Shown: positions 54,279 through 63,269 of the stretch, in pieces | Layout of the letters: every line of letters starts with the position of its first letter | How positions within the stretch are numbered: the first letter of the stretch is position 1 | NCBI GenBank assembly: GCA_965206355.1 | Contig: OZ242212.1 | Span: 1,178,001 to 1,242,000, forward strand | Length of the DNA: 64,000 nt | Source of the DNA: Spongiihabitans sp965206355 | GTDB lineage: Bacteria > Pseudomonadota > Gammaproteobacteria > Arenicellales > Poriferihabitantaceae | Direction: 5' to 3' | Program-made: the position numbers and the translations under genes | Notes under the pieces: model-generated | What the model was told of the DNA's origin: nothing | What the model saw: only the letters and a program-made list of their open reading frames with translations | The model's database searches: none

Positions 54279-54986
54279 TTAGGCTGGCTTTAACATAATA
54301 ATATCAAAAACAGTGTGTCCCAGTCGTTGTCCTCGTTTTTCAAATTTGGTTTCAGGTCGTTGTTGTGGACGGGTTGAGAAATTGCCGCGGCCAGCGATAT
54401 TTACCAGCGTAGCGGATGATTCCAGTTTGTTCATGGCTTCATCGGCATAATTCTGGCAGTCTGTTGCATAGTGAAAAATACCGTCAGCTTGCAGTTTTTT
54501 TGCCACTAGATCGATAAAAGCGGGTTGGATTATTCTGCGTTTATGATGTTTTTTCTTTGCCCATGGATCCGGAAAAAACAAACATATTTTTGCCAATGAA
54601 CGGTCGCTAATCCCCTGATTCAGGACATCAATCGCATCAGTACAGAATAATTTCACGTTGCTCAGGTTATGGCGATGTATTTGCATCAGTAATTGTCCTA
54701 TTCCGGGGCGATGCACTTCCACACCGATGAAATTCTGCTGTGGGTTGTGTTGTGCCACATCAAACAAAGCCTTGCCGTCACCAAAGCCGATTTCCAATAT
54801 GGTCGGTGCTGATCGCCCGAATATTTGTTGAAAATCTGCCCGTTTACCCGCCAGCGCTTCAAGGGATAATCCATAAACCGACCATAACTCCTGCAACGCA
54901 CGCTGCTGACCTGTGGTAAGTTTGCCGTTGCGAATGCTGAAACTTCTTATTGATCTGGTGGACAGGGAGCGGTGGATTTGGGTCAT
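54279..54986 (-). CDS. trmB: tRNA (guanine-N7-)-methyltransferase
   Basis: SAM-dependent enzyme making m7G46 in tRNA variable loops. It has 235 residues. RSIRSFSIRNGKLTTGQQRA at the N-terminus, the SAM-binding motif LEIGFGDGKAL (about residues 63-73), GVEVHRPGIG, and the catalytic segment FFPDPWAKKKHHKRR (about 137-151) are diagnostic. The ATG at 54984-54986 is used. It is transcribed toward the autotransporter, with a shared hairpin between the two stops. The region 54987-55147 upstream holds no other gene. Confidence 0.96.
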   Translation of the reverse strand: MTQIHRSLSTRSIRSFSIRNGKLTTGQQRALQELWSVYGLSLEALAGKRADFQQIFGRSAPTILEIGFGDGKALFDVAQHNPQQNFIGVEVHRPGIGQLLMQIHRHNLSNVKLFCTDAIDVLNQGISDRSLAKICLFFPDPWAKKKHHKRRIIQPAFIDLVAKKLQADGIFHYATDCQNYADEAMNKLESSATLVNIAGRGNFSTRPQQRPETKFEKRGQRLGHTVFDIIMLKPA

Positions 54987-55147
54987 GCTACTGCTTTGGG
55001 CGATTGCTTGGAGAAAATTGGACTACGCTATCATATCAAATCACAGCGCTAACCTGAAACCAGAAAAACTGATGGATAAAACACTTAGAAAACGTTATCC
55101 TGTCCAATTAAAATGTCCTGTACTGGTTAATTTGTTTTGGAGGTTAT

Positions 55148-56449
55148 ATGTATAATGGCAGAAAGGTGTATGTGGTTGATGGAAACCGTACTCCGTTTCT
55201 TAAAGCGACTGGCACGCCAGGAAAATTTAAGGCGGCTGATTTAGCGGTCGCTGCGGGTCGTCCGCTGATTACGCGCCAGCCTTTTGCGGCGACCGCTTTT
55301 GATGAGGTTATTTTGGGTTGTGTTGCAGCCACGCCGGATGAGGCTAATATCGGGCGTATTGTTTCTTTGCGACTGGGATGCGGACAATCTATACCGGCAT
55401 GGACGGTCGCTAGAAATTGTGCAAGTGGTATGCAAGCGTTGGATTGTGCTGCGACCAATATTGCGTTGGGTCGATCTGATCTGGTGCTGGCGGGTGGTAC
55501 TGAGTCGATGAGTCATTCTCCGGTGTTGTTTTCAACCGAATTTGTTAGCTGGCTGAGTCGCTGGAGTCAGACAAATGGCATTGTTGATAAATTAAAGACC
55601 CTGAGTACGCTCAAACTCGCCAGCCTTGTGCCAGTAATCGGATTATTGCGAGGGCTAACCGATCCGCTATGTGGTATGTCTATGGGGCAGACTACGGAGA
55701 AAATTGCCTATAATTTTGGTATCACTCGTGCGGCTATGGATGTGTTTGCAGTGCGCAGTCACGAACGTCTGGCAGCGGCTGTTGAGGCAGGAAATTTTGT
55801 CGGGCAACTAGAGACTATTTACGACTATGCGGGCAATAGTTACAATGAGGATGAGGGCTTGCGCGCAGATTCCAGCATGGAGAAATTGGCTACATTAAGT
55901 GCGGTATTTGATAAGCCGACCGGTCTTGTCAGCGCAGCGAATAGCGCACAAATCAGCGATGGTTGTGCTTGGTTAATACTGGCGAGCGAGGTCGCTGTCG
56001 ATAAGTATGGGCTGACACCGCGTGGACAAATAACGGATAGCCAATGGGCTGGAGTCGATCAGACGCAGATGGGATTGGGGCCGGTTCATGCCAGTACTCC
56101 GATTTTGCAACGGCATCATTTAAGCATCAATGATATTGATTACTGGGAAATCAACGAAGCTTTTGCCGGGCAGGTTTTGGGTTGTCTGGCAGCTTGGAAT
56201 TCAGAAGACTATTGCAAAAATGAGCTGGGCCTTGAGTGTAAAATGGGCGAATTAAATCAGGATCGCCTGAATCTTGATGGTGGCGGCATCAGTATCGGAC
56301 ATCCGGTTGGGGCAAGCGGTGCCCGAATTGTTCTGCATGCCTTGCATGTGCTTGAACGCAATCAGTGGCAACAGGCGATTGCGACCTTATGTATTGGTGG
56401 CGGGCAGGGCGGTGCGATGTTGATTGAGCGTCATCAGGCAAGCGCATAA
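55148..56449 (+). CDS. fadI: Acetyl-CoA acyltransferase (thiolase, FadI-like)
   Basis: Final step of beta-oxidation, releasing acetyl-CoA. It has 433 residues. The N-terminal nucleophile is in TVARNCASGMQALDCAA (Cys about residue 93). The second half has WEINEAFAGQVL, GGGISIGHPVGASGARI with the catalytic His, and CIGGGQGGAM with the second Cys. The length and the pairing with a FadJ-like gene 119 bp downstream favour the FadI type over biosynthetic acetoacetyl-CoA thiolase. ATG at 55148 with GGAGG 7 nt upstream. The gene pair is probably one operon. Confidence 0.9.
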   Translation: MYNGRKVYVVDGNRTPFLKATGTPGKFKAADLAVAAGRPLITRQPFAATAFDEVILGCVAATPDEANIGRIVSLRLGCGQSIPAWTVARNCASGMQALDCAATNIALGRSDLVLAGGTESMSHSPVLFSTEFVSWLSRWSQTNGIVDKLKTLSTLKLASLVPVIGLLRGLTDPLCGMSMGQTTEKIAYNFGITRAAMDVFAVRSHERLAAAVEAGNFVGQLETIYDYAGNSYNEDEGLRADSSMEKLATLSAVFDKPTGLVSAANSAQISDGCAWLILASEVAVDKYGLTPRGQITDSQWAGVDQTQMGLGPVHASTPILQRHHLSINDIDYWEINEAFAGQVLGCLAAWNSEDYCKNELGLECKMGELNQDRLNLDGGGISIGHPVGASGARIVLHALHVLERNQWQQAIATLCIGGGQGGAMLIERHQASA

Positions 56450-56580
56450 TGAAAGTGGCGGGTATAAAAAAAGAAAGCTTTGCATAATTGCCGTAAGCGC
56501 GGCTTGAACCGAGTAGAACAGAGACTGGCGGATGAGCTTGAATTAGGTAACGGGTTGATTGATATTATTTGAAACTGATT

Positions 56581-58641
56581 ATGACAACATTAAAAAACTG
56601 GATTATTGAGGAGCAGGATGAGCTGTGTATTCTGACGCTTGATGTGCCAAAAAAGCCTCAGAATATACTCTCTTCCGCCGTGATTACGGAACTTGATCAG
56701 GCGCTGGATTACATTGAGAAACTGGCAGTCAAAGGGTTGATTGTGAAATCCGCAAAGGCGACTGGTTTTATAGTGGGTGCTGATATTGGCGAGTTTCAGA
56801 ATTTTCAAACCAGACAACAGGCTACGGAATACATACATTTTGCCAACAAAGTTATAAACCGCATTGAAGCATTAGCTATGCCGTCTGTGGCAATGATAAA
56901 CGGGGTTTGTCTGGGCGGTGGATTAGAGCTTGCGCTTGCCTGCGATTATCGGGTAGTAGCGGACGAGACGACAATTCGGTTGGGGTTGCCTGAGGTGAAA
57001 CTGGGCATTCATCCCGGCTTCGGTGGTACTGTCAGACTTATTGAAACCATTGGGGTGTTGTCAGCGATGAATCTTATACTGGCTGGACGCGCAGTTATGC
57101 CATATATGGCTTACAAAAAAGGGATGGTTGATCTTTGCGTTCCCGAACGACAACTGCAACGAGCGGCAGCATTTATCATCAATAAAAAAGCACCGCTAAA
57201 ACGTGCTGGTGTCATCAATAAGCTGATCACTTTTGCTCCGATTCGGCACTTGGTGGCGAAGTACCTGACAAAACAGGTGGCGGCTAAAATCAAACAAGCG
57301 CATTATCCTGCACCCTATGCGGTTATTGAATTGTGGAAAGAACATGGCGACAATCGTCATGCAATGTTCAAGGCGGAACAGAAATCCATAGCAAAATTAT
57401 TTACCTCAACCACCTCGAAGAATCTGGTCAAGGTTTTCTTTCTTCAACAACAACTAAAGAAAGCCGGTAAGTCCAAAGTCGGACACAGTGAGAAATTTCA
57501 GCATGTGCATATTATTGGTGGCGGAGTGATGGGTGGCGATATTGCCGCATGGTGTGCCTTGCGTGGTTTGGCAGTAACACTCCATGATCACAGTAGCGAG
57601 GCCCTTGCCCGAGCAACAAAACGCGCCCATCGGTTGTTTTCAAAAAAACTGAAACAACCGCGATTGGTTGAACGTGCTATGGATCGGTTTCAACAGGATA
57701 GCTCGGGTAGTGGCGCACAAAGTGCCGATGTCATTATTGAGGCCATATTTGAAAATGTAGAGGCGAAAATCAAATTATTTTCGGAGCTTGTTAAAACCGC
57801 TAAAGCCGATGCCATCCTTGCAACCAATACATCAAGTATTCCGCTGGAAACGATAAATGCCGCTTTGGACACCAATTCGAGCCAGCGCGGACGTTTGGTT
57901 GGGTTACACTTTTTTAATCCGGTGGCAAAGATGCAGCTCATCGAAATTGTTCGTGGTGAAAATACCCACGCTAAAGTTACGAACCGTGCCAGTGCTTTTG
58001 CCAACCGCATTGGACGGCTACCTGTTGTTGTTAAAAGTAGCCCGGGATTTTTGGTCAACCGTGTGTTGATGCCCTATATTCTGGAAGCGGTGGAGTTACT
58101 CAAAGATGGTGTTCCGGCACCGCTAATTGATCAGGTTGCCACAGACTTTGGTATGCCTATGGGACCGATTACGCTGGCGGATATCGTGGGTCTGGATATT
58201 TGCTGTCAGGTTGGTGAAAACCTGATTCAGAGTTTTGGTGGAGAGTTGCCTGAATTACTACAACAAAAAGTCAGTAACGGATATATTGGTCGAAAAAGCG
58301 GGCATGGATTCTACACTTGGAAAAATGGTCATCCTAAAAAAGACACATTACAAAAGAGTCGACACTTATCGGTTCGGTCAACCGAAGTTGAAGATCGTTT
58401 GATTTTTCGATATTTGAATGAATGTATTGCCTGCCTGCATGAAGGCATCGTTAATGACCGTGAGCAGTTGGATGCCGCCCTGATATTTGCAACCGGATTC
58501 GCACCGTTTCGAGGGGGTCCAATCAATCACATGACCAAGCAGTCACCGCCAATCATGCTAGACCGATTAAAGCAGTTACATGACAGCCACGGCGACCGAT
58601 TCAAACCCGCCAAGGGTTGGCAGGCGTTTATTGAATTATGA
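56581..58641 (+). CDS. fadJ: Fatty-acid oxidation multifunctional protein (enoyl-CoA hydratase/3-hydroxyacyl-CoA dehydrogenase, FadJ-like)
   Basis: Fusion enzyme carrying out hydration and dehydrogenation of enoyl-CoA. It has 686 residues from the ATG at 56581 (MTTLKNWIIEEQDELCILTL). A TTG-type start four codons upstream is less likely. The hydratase domain has GADIGEF, the oxyanion loop MINGVCLGGGLELALACDYR with Glu (about residue 115) and LPEVKLGIHPGFGGTVRL with the second Glu. The NAD-binding motif is HIIGGGVMGGDIAAW (about residue 311), and the dehydrogenase active site includes GLHFFNPVAKMQLIEIVRG and SPGFLVNRVLMPY. The domain order matches FadB/FadJ. It acts with the thiolase upstream. 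Confidence 0.93.
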   Translation: MTTLKNWIIEEQDELCILTLDVPKKPQNILSSAVITELDQALDYIEKLAVKGLIVKSAKATGFIVGADIGEFQNFQTRQQATEYIHFANKVINRIEALAMPSVAMINGVCLGGGLELALACDYRVVADETTIRLGLPEVKLGIHPGFGGTVRLIETIGVLSAMNLILAGRAVMPYMAYKKGMVDLCVPERQLQRAAAFIINKKAPLKRAGVINKLITFAPIRHLVAKYLTKQVAAKIKQAHYPAPYAVIELWKEHGDNRHAMFKAEQKSIAKLFTSTTSKNLVKVFFLQQQLKKAGKSKVGHSEKFQHVHIIGGGVMGGDIAAWCALRGLAVTLHDHSSEALARATKRAHRLFSKKLKQPRLVERAMDRFQQDSSGSGAQSADVIIEAIFENVEAKIKLFSELVKTAKADAILATNTSSIPLETINAALDTNSSQRGRLVGLHFFNPVAKMQLIEIVRGENTHAKVTNRASAFANRIGRLPVVVKSSPGFLVNRVLMPYILEAVELLKDGVPAPLIDQVATDFGMPMGPITLADIVGLDICCQVGENLIQSFGGELPELLQQKVSNGYIGRKSGHGFYTWKNGHPKKDTLQKSRHLSVRSTEVEDRLIFRYLNECIACLHEGIVNDREQLDAALIFATGFAPFRGGPINHMTKQSPPIMLDRLKQLHDSHGDRFKPAKGWQAFIEL

Positions 58642-58849
58642 ATGCAAAAGATTTTAACAGCGCCGTGAGCGAATCTCCTAACAAAGGAGCAAGGGCAGGG
58701 ATGTAGTCAGCGCAAGTCCCTCTGAAAAAAAGGGGATGAAAAAACAAGTCTTGCTGACGAGGGAGCAAGGATGATACAGAGGCTTTTGGGGGAATTAATT
58801 TGTGTCTGATTATTTGGTGGGTTATAGACGCGGCGAATATATGCGTTTT
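58642..58849. other. Spacer with degenerate G/C-run repeats
   Basis: Contains AAGTCCCTCTGAAAAAAAGG and CAAGTCTTGCTGACGAGGGA, weak relatives of the strings at 11537-11660 and 39045-39085. No gene seen. Confidence 0.35.
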
Positions 58850-58988
58850 GAGACCTTTGCACGGAAGATGATTTCGCTTTTAGGCCAGGCAAAAACGCAC
58901 GGAATGAGGGAGTTTATGCTTATAAATGACCGATTGAGTACGATTTTAACGCAGCATGGAGGTGAAATGGCTTTCGTGCAAAGGTCTC
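58850..58988 (+). mobile_element. MITE copy, 139-bp form
   Basis: Complete copy with the duplication GTTTT (58845-58849, 58989-58993). It lies 66 bp upstream of the Rieske oxygenase start. An ATG inside the element opens an in-frame but implausible 33-residue extension of that gene. Confidence 0.97.
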
Positions 58989-59054
58989 GTTTTAATATCG
59001 GGTAATCGTACTACAGTGTATCCACAACACTTTGTCTATTGGAGTCTTACCGAA

Positions 59055-60251
59055 ATGAATACATCATTATCTCGTAAAATTACCTTGCAACAGTTGGCCA
59101 TCATTGATCAGAGTATTGAGTCAGCAACGGGTATGCCTAATGCAGCATACACCGATCCGGAATTTTTTACCTTTGAGCGCGATCATGTCTTGGGGACAGG
59201 CTGGGTGGCATTGGCATTTTCTGTTGATTATAAAGAAAACAACATGGTTACCCCGATTGAGTTTATGGGATTGCCATTGATTATTGCCAAAGATAAGCAA
59301 GCCTCGATTAAGGTTTTTCATAATGTCTGTAGCCACCGTGGCAGAATATTGATTACCGAGCAAAAGAAAACCAATGGCATGCTGGTTTGTCCATACCATA
59401 GCTGGACTTACGACCTTGCCGGTAAACTCTGTGCAACACCACATATTGGCGGAGTTAATAGTCATCATGCGGTAGGATTTTGCCCGCAGAATAATGGTCT
59501 GAAAGAGGTTCGATCGCATATTTGGTTAGGGGTTTTGTTTATTAACCTGTCAGGTGATGCTGCCGAATTTGACGATTACGCAAGACCTATGCTGGAGCGG
59601 TATCGTGGATTTATCGGTGAACGTGGCTTTGAGCAGATTACATACGCCGAGAACAATGGCAGATTATCCCTCTCGGTCAAATGTAACTGGAAGCTTGCTA
59701 TAGAAAATTTTTGCGAGGCCTATCATCTGCCCTGGATTCATCCGAGCTTGAATACATACTCATCATTACAAGATCATGATAATCTGGTGATTAACGAAAA
59801 TTTTGCTGGACAGCGTACAACCCGCTTTGATTCCATCATTCCCGAATGCGAAAGTTTTCCGAGATTTGATGATTGGCCACAGGAGCAGCTAGGATGTGCA
59901 GAATATCCGAGTTTTTACCCCAACCTGCTACTGGGTTTTCAGGAAAACTATTTGTTTATATTGATTGTGAATCCGCTTGACATCGACAGCACTGATGAAC
60001 ATCTGCGACTCATTTATGTGAATGATAAAGCGGCGAATGGTGATGAGTTTGAAGCCTCCAGAATCGCTAATCTCGCTGCTTGGGAGAAAGTGTTTAAAGA
60101 AGATGTTACCTCAGTGGAAGGGATGCAACGGGGACGATATTCCCCTGCTTACAGCGGTGGCACATTTTCACCCGTACAAGACACGCTTACCCTGCATTTC
60201 TATCGCTGGTTGGCGCGTAAATATCGGGCAGGTTATATCCGCGAAGGTTAG
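59055..60251 (+). CDS. Rieske non-heme iron oxygenase alpha subunit
   Basis: Ring-hydroxylating or demethylating oxygenase of 398 residues. The Rieske [2Fe-2S] ligands appear as VCSHRGR and VCPYHSWTYD (C-x-H...C-x2-H, about residues 91-116). The mononuclear iron site is ENFCEAYHLPWIHPSL (H-x4-H, about 217-232). The start is the ATG at 59055 (MNTSLSRKIT) with GGAG 10 nt upstream. Overall layout resembles choline/betaine/carnitine-type monooxygenases (GbcA, CntA), but substrate assignment is not possible. The reductase partner is absent from the window. It is an isolated gene between two MITE copies. Confidence 0.88.
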   Translation: MNTSLSRKITLQQLAIIDQSIESATGMPNAAYTDPEFFTFERDHVLGTGWVALAFSVDYKENNMVTPIEFMGLPLIIAKDKQASIKVFHNVCSHRGRILITEQKKTNGMLVCPYHSWTYDLAGKLCATPHIGGVNSHHAVGFCPQNNGLKEVRSHIWLGVLFINLSGDAAEFDDYARPMLERYRGFIGERGFEQITYAENNGRLSLSVKCNWKLAIENFCEAYHLPWIHPSLNTYSSLQDHDNLVINENFAGQRTTRFDSIIPECESFPRFDDWPQEQLGCAEYPSFYPNLLLGFQENYLFILIVNPLDIDSTDEHLRLIYVNDKAANGDEFEASRIANLAAWEKVFKEDVTSVEGMQRGRYSPAYSGGTFSPVQDTLTLHFYRWLARKYRAGYIREG

Positions 60252-60326
60252 CACCCCGAATACCATAGCGCGTAAAAATTCGGCAAGTGTTTGTAGCGAT
60301 TACTCGACCCCCCAAAAAACATAACC

Positions 60327-61090
60327 ATGAACACCGTACAACCTCAACATATTTTGAGACCTTTGCACGGAAGATGATTTCGCTTTCAGGCCAGGCAAAA
60401 ACGCACGGAATGAGGGAGTTTATGCTTATAAATGACCGATTGAGTACGTTTTTAACGCAGCATGCAGGTGAAAGGGCTTTCGTGCAAAGGTCTCATTTTA
60501 ACTTACTGGTTTGGCGAACTATACTTGATGGCTGGCCGCAAGAAAAACACGAACGTCTGTGGTTTGCTGGTAACGCCGCAGACGACCGCGATTTACAAAC
60601 CCGTTTTGGCGGGATGATTGACCGCGCGCTGGCAGGCGATTTGGAACATTGGACACATAGTCCGACCGACTTGCTGGCTTATATTCTGCTGTTAGATCAG
60701 ATGACCCGTGCCGTCAATCGTGGCACGGCGGCGGCATTTGCCGGAGATGCACTGGCTTTAACTGCATGTAAAAAAGGTTTAGCTGTTGCTTTTGACCGGG
60801 AATTAGCGGCGGCGCAACGCATGTTTTTTTATCTGCCCCTGGAGCACAGTGAAAATCATTCCGACCAGAAACGAAGCGTGACCTTATACACCGCTTTGCG
60901 TAAGCAATTTCCGGCGCACCAGAATAAACTTGAGGGTGCTTTTCAATATGCCGTCAAACACCATGATCTTATTTACCGATTTGGCCGTTTTCCACATCGC
61001 AATGTTCTGTTAGGGCGCACTTCCAGTGCCGATGAACGGAATTATTTACAAAACACCAACGAGCGTTTTGGCCAGAAAAACAGCGAATAA
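60327..61090 (+). pseudogene. DUF924-family protein, disrupted by MITE and frameshift
   Basis: Excising the MITE (60356-60494) and one ATTTT gives MNTVQPQHILTYWFGEL, the expected DUF924 N-terminus (family I-L-x-F-W-F-G-E-L). The rest of the family (HERLWFAGNAADDRDLQTRF, LLLDQMTRAVNRGTAAAF, MFFYLPLEHSENHSDQKR) is in a different frame, so one base appears to have been lost near 60520-60530. In the original frame the element also brings a stop after about 16 codons. A continuous frame from 60287 runs through the element into the main body. Expression from an element-internal start would give a chimera lacking the first motif. The family has a TPR-like fold of unknown function. Confidence 0.75.
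60356..60494 (+). mobile_element. MITE copy, 139-bp form, in the DUF924 gene
   Basis: Complete copy with the duplication ATTTT (60351-60355, 60495-60499). It is inserted after codon 10 of the DUF924 gene. Element plus duplication is 144 bp (48 codons). Confidence 0.97.
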
Positions 61091-61224
61091 CTGGCGACTC
61101 CTGCGAACGAAGAATAGGAGGACGAAGAATAAGACACTCACAATGTAGTTGAAAATTATAGCGGTTTTTTCATATTGATAATTGCGTGCGGGATTGAACA
61201 CCACAGTCTTGTTCGTGCGTCAGC

Positions 61225-61460
61225 AGGTTGGAGGCATCACCACAACGGGCATTTTTCAAAATCATAATACCCTTGATACTGCCCGGGGTGATTACCGGCG
61301 TATTATTCGCTTTCATCACTTCTTTTGATGAGCTTGTTGTGATGTTATTTGTCGGCAGTGACAAAAACAGCACACCATCCCCTGGCAAATGTTTTCCGGC
61401 ATTCGCGAGCAAATCAGCCCGACCATTCTCACCGTGGCGAGCGGTTGCATGAGATTACCT
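61225..61460 (+). pseudogene. PotC-like ABC transporter permease fragment
   Basis: The frame LEASPQRAFFKIIIPLILPG, VITGVLFAFITSFDELVVML, FVGSDKNST is the C-terminal inner-membrane signature (E-A-A...G coupling loop region) of polyamine-type permeases. After NST a 2-nt AC duplication shifts the frame. The shifted frame continues IPWQMFSGIREQISPTILTVA, exactly the family continuation, then degenerates. Neither the N-terminal two thirds of the gene nor its partner genes are present nearby. It is a relic between the DUF924 gene and convergent thrC. Confidence 0.75.
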
Positions 61461-61487
61461 CGCATTGGAGTGCCGAGTATGAACAGA

Positions 61488-62885
61488 TTAAGGCATTGGC
61501 AGAGCCTGTTTTTCAATGGTTGCTCGTAAGGCAGTAATATCATTATCAAGCTCAACAAATTTTTCTTGTCGCCGCATTAAATCCCCCAAACGTGTGGGTA
61601 GCGCGACATCAACATTGGTTGCCAGTTTTATGGCTTGCGGAAATTTCGCTGGATGTGCGGTGCCGAGTGCTACTGTCGGAATGGATGAGTCAAGCGTGTT
61701 TTTGGCAGCAGTAATGCCGATGATGGAATGGGGGTCAATAATCTCCCCAGTGGACTTGTAGATGCGCTTAATCTCTGCCTTGATTTGCTGGTCATTCATT
61801 CGGTATGCGCCAAAATCTTGCTGTGCCCTTTGTAGCAGAGGTTTGTCAATGGAAAATCTTCCCGATTCATTAAAAGATGCCATCATTTGGTTGAGCTGAT
61901 CGCTGTCATGCGCCAGTAGTTCAAACAAATATCGCTCAAAATTACTGGATACTTGAATATCCATACTTGGCGACAAGGTAGGCGTTACGCTGGTTTTCTG
62001 CATAACACCAGTTTCAAAAAATTGCGTCAGTATGTCATTCTGATTTGAAGCAATAATCAATCTGCGAATAGGTAATCCCATCTGTTTGGCAATATGTCCG
62101 GCAAGCACATTACCAAAGTTACCAGTTGGCACTGAAAAATTTATTTCCCGATCCGGCGCACCGAGCAACAACGCTGCACGGAAGTAATACACAACTTGAG
62201 CGGCAATTCGCGCCCAGTTAATTGAATTGACCGTGCTTAATGTATGCTGTTGCCGAAATTCAGCATCATGGAATAATGTTTTTACCAGATTCTGACAGTC
62301 ATCAAAGGTGCCATCGACGGCAAGATTATGAATATTCTCATCGTCAATGGTGGTCATTTGTTTTCGCTGTACTTCGGACACGCGACCACGCGGGTGTAGC
62401 ATAAATAGTTTCACTGCCTGCAATCCCCTGACCCCAGCGATAGCTGCAGAGCCCGTATCCCCCGAGGTCGCCCCGACAATTGTGCAGAAAGCCTCATTTT
62501 TGTTAAGAAAATATTGAAAGAATTGTCCCAGTATTTGCAACGCATAATCTTTGAATGCCAGAGTAGGGCCATGAAACAGCTCCATAAAAAACAGTTTATC
62601 GTCGAGTTGCTTCAAGGGTGCAATCGCATCGTGATAAAAGTTCCCATAAGCATGAGACACCAACCGCTCAAGCTCATCGGTGGCAATCGAATTACCCGTG
62701 AACAAACCGATAATAGCGCAGGCGAGTTGCGGGTAATCTTTATTTTGCAACCGACGAATATCGTCCGCACTTAAAGCCGGCCACTTAACTGGAAGGTACA
62801 GCCCACCATCACTGGCAAGACCAGCAAGCGTTACCTTCTCAAAATCCAAATCAGGGGCTTGTCCCCGAGTGCTAATATATTTCAA
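61488..62885 (-). CDS. thrC: Threonine synthase
   Basis: PLP enzyme converting O-phosphohomoserine to threonine. It has 465 residues. MKYISTRGQAPDLDFEKVTL at the N-terminus, the PLP-Lys motif HGPTLAFKDYALQILGQFF (about residues 104-122), GATSGDTGSAAIAGVRG (phosphate-binding) and PTGNFGNVLAGHIAKQMG are diagnostic of the long enterobacterial/yeast-type enzyme. ATG at 62883-62885. hom and thrB are not adjacent. A relic of a permease gene meets its 3' end. Confidence 0.97.
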   Translation of the reverse strand: MKYISTRGQAPDLDFEKVTLAGLASDGGLYLPVKWPALSADDIRRLQNKDYPQLACAIIGLFTGNSIATDELERLVSHAYGNFYHDAIAPLKQLDDKLFFMELFHGPTLAFKDYALQILGQFFQYFLNKNEAFCTIVGATSGDTGSAAIAGVRGLQAVKLFMLHPRGRVSEVQRKQMTTIDDENIHNLAVDGTFDDCQNLVKTLFHDAEFRQQHTLSTVNSINWARIAAQVVYYFRAALLLGAPDREINFSVPTGNFGNVLAGHIAKQMGLPIRRLIIASNQNDILTQFFETGVMQKTSVTPTLSPSMDIQVSSNFERYLFELLAHDSDQLNQMMASFNESGRFSIDKPLLQRAQQDFGAYRMNDQQIKAEIKRIYKSTGEIIDPHSIIGITAAKNTLDSSIPTVALGTAHPAKFPQAIKLATNVDVALPTRLGDLMRRQEKFVELDNDITALRATIEKQALPMP

Positions 62886-63104
62886 TGGAATTTCTTATTT
62901 CATAAAAGCGAGATTTTATCATCCAGTATCACATCCACAAGAAATATATTTCGCCCCAATCTCTACATAAAAAACAGGGTTCTTCCGAATTTCGTATGGG
63001 TAAAAGCCAAACAATGATCAAAAATGTGGCACAAGGGTACTTCCGTTTGTGGGAAGCTAACATTCAATTACCCACTGTATTTTTCATAGACCCAAAAATA
63101 AACT
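62886..63104. other. thrC upstream spacer
   Basis: No gene identified. A 30-codon plus-strand ORF near 63015 reads VAQGYFRLWEANIQLPTVFF and ends at the MITE edge. It may be debris. The thrC promoter should lie here, but I see no convincing pair of hexamers. Confidence 0.35.
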
Positions 63105-63266
63105 GAGACCTTTGCACGAAAGCCATTTCACCTGCATGCTGCGTCGCCTAAAAGCGCCTACTGTTGGTAAAAACGTACTCAATCGGTCATTTATAAGCAT
63201 AAACTCCCTCATTCCGTGCGTTTTTGCCTTGCCTGAAAGCGAAATCATCTTCCGTGCAAAAGTCTC
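63105..63266 (-). mobile_element. MITE copy, 162-bp form
   Basis: Complete copy with the duplication AAACT (63100-63104, 63267-63271). The right-hand duplication overlaps the stop codon of the alpha/beta hydrolase. Confidence 0.97.
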
Positions 63267-63269
63267 AAA

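Noticed and set aside
58956..59054. Rieske oxygenase start inside the MITE
   Set aside because: The family N-terminus and a GGAG site favour the ATG at 59055.
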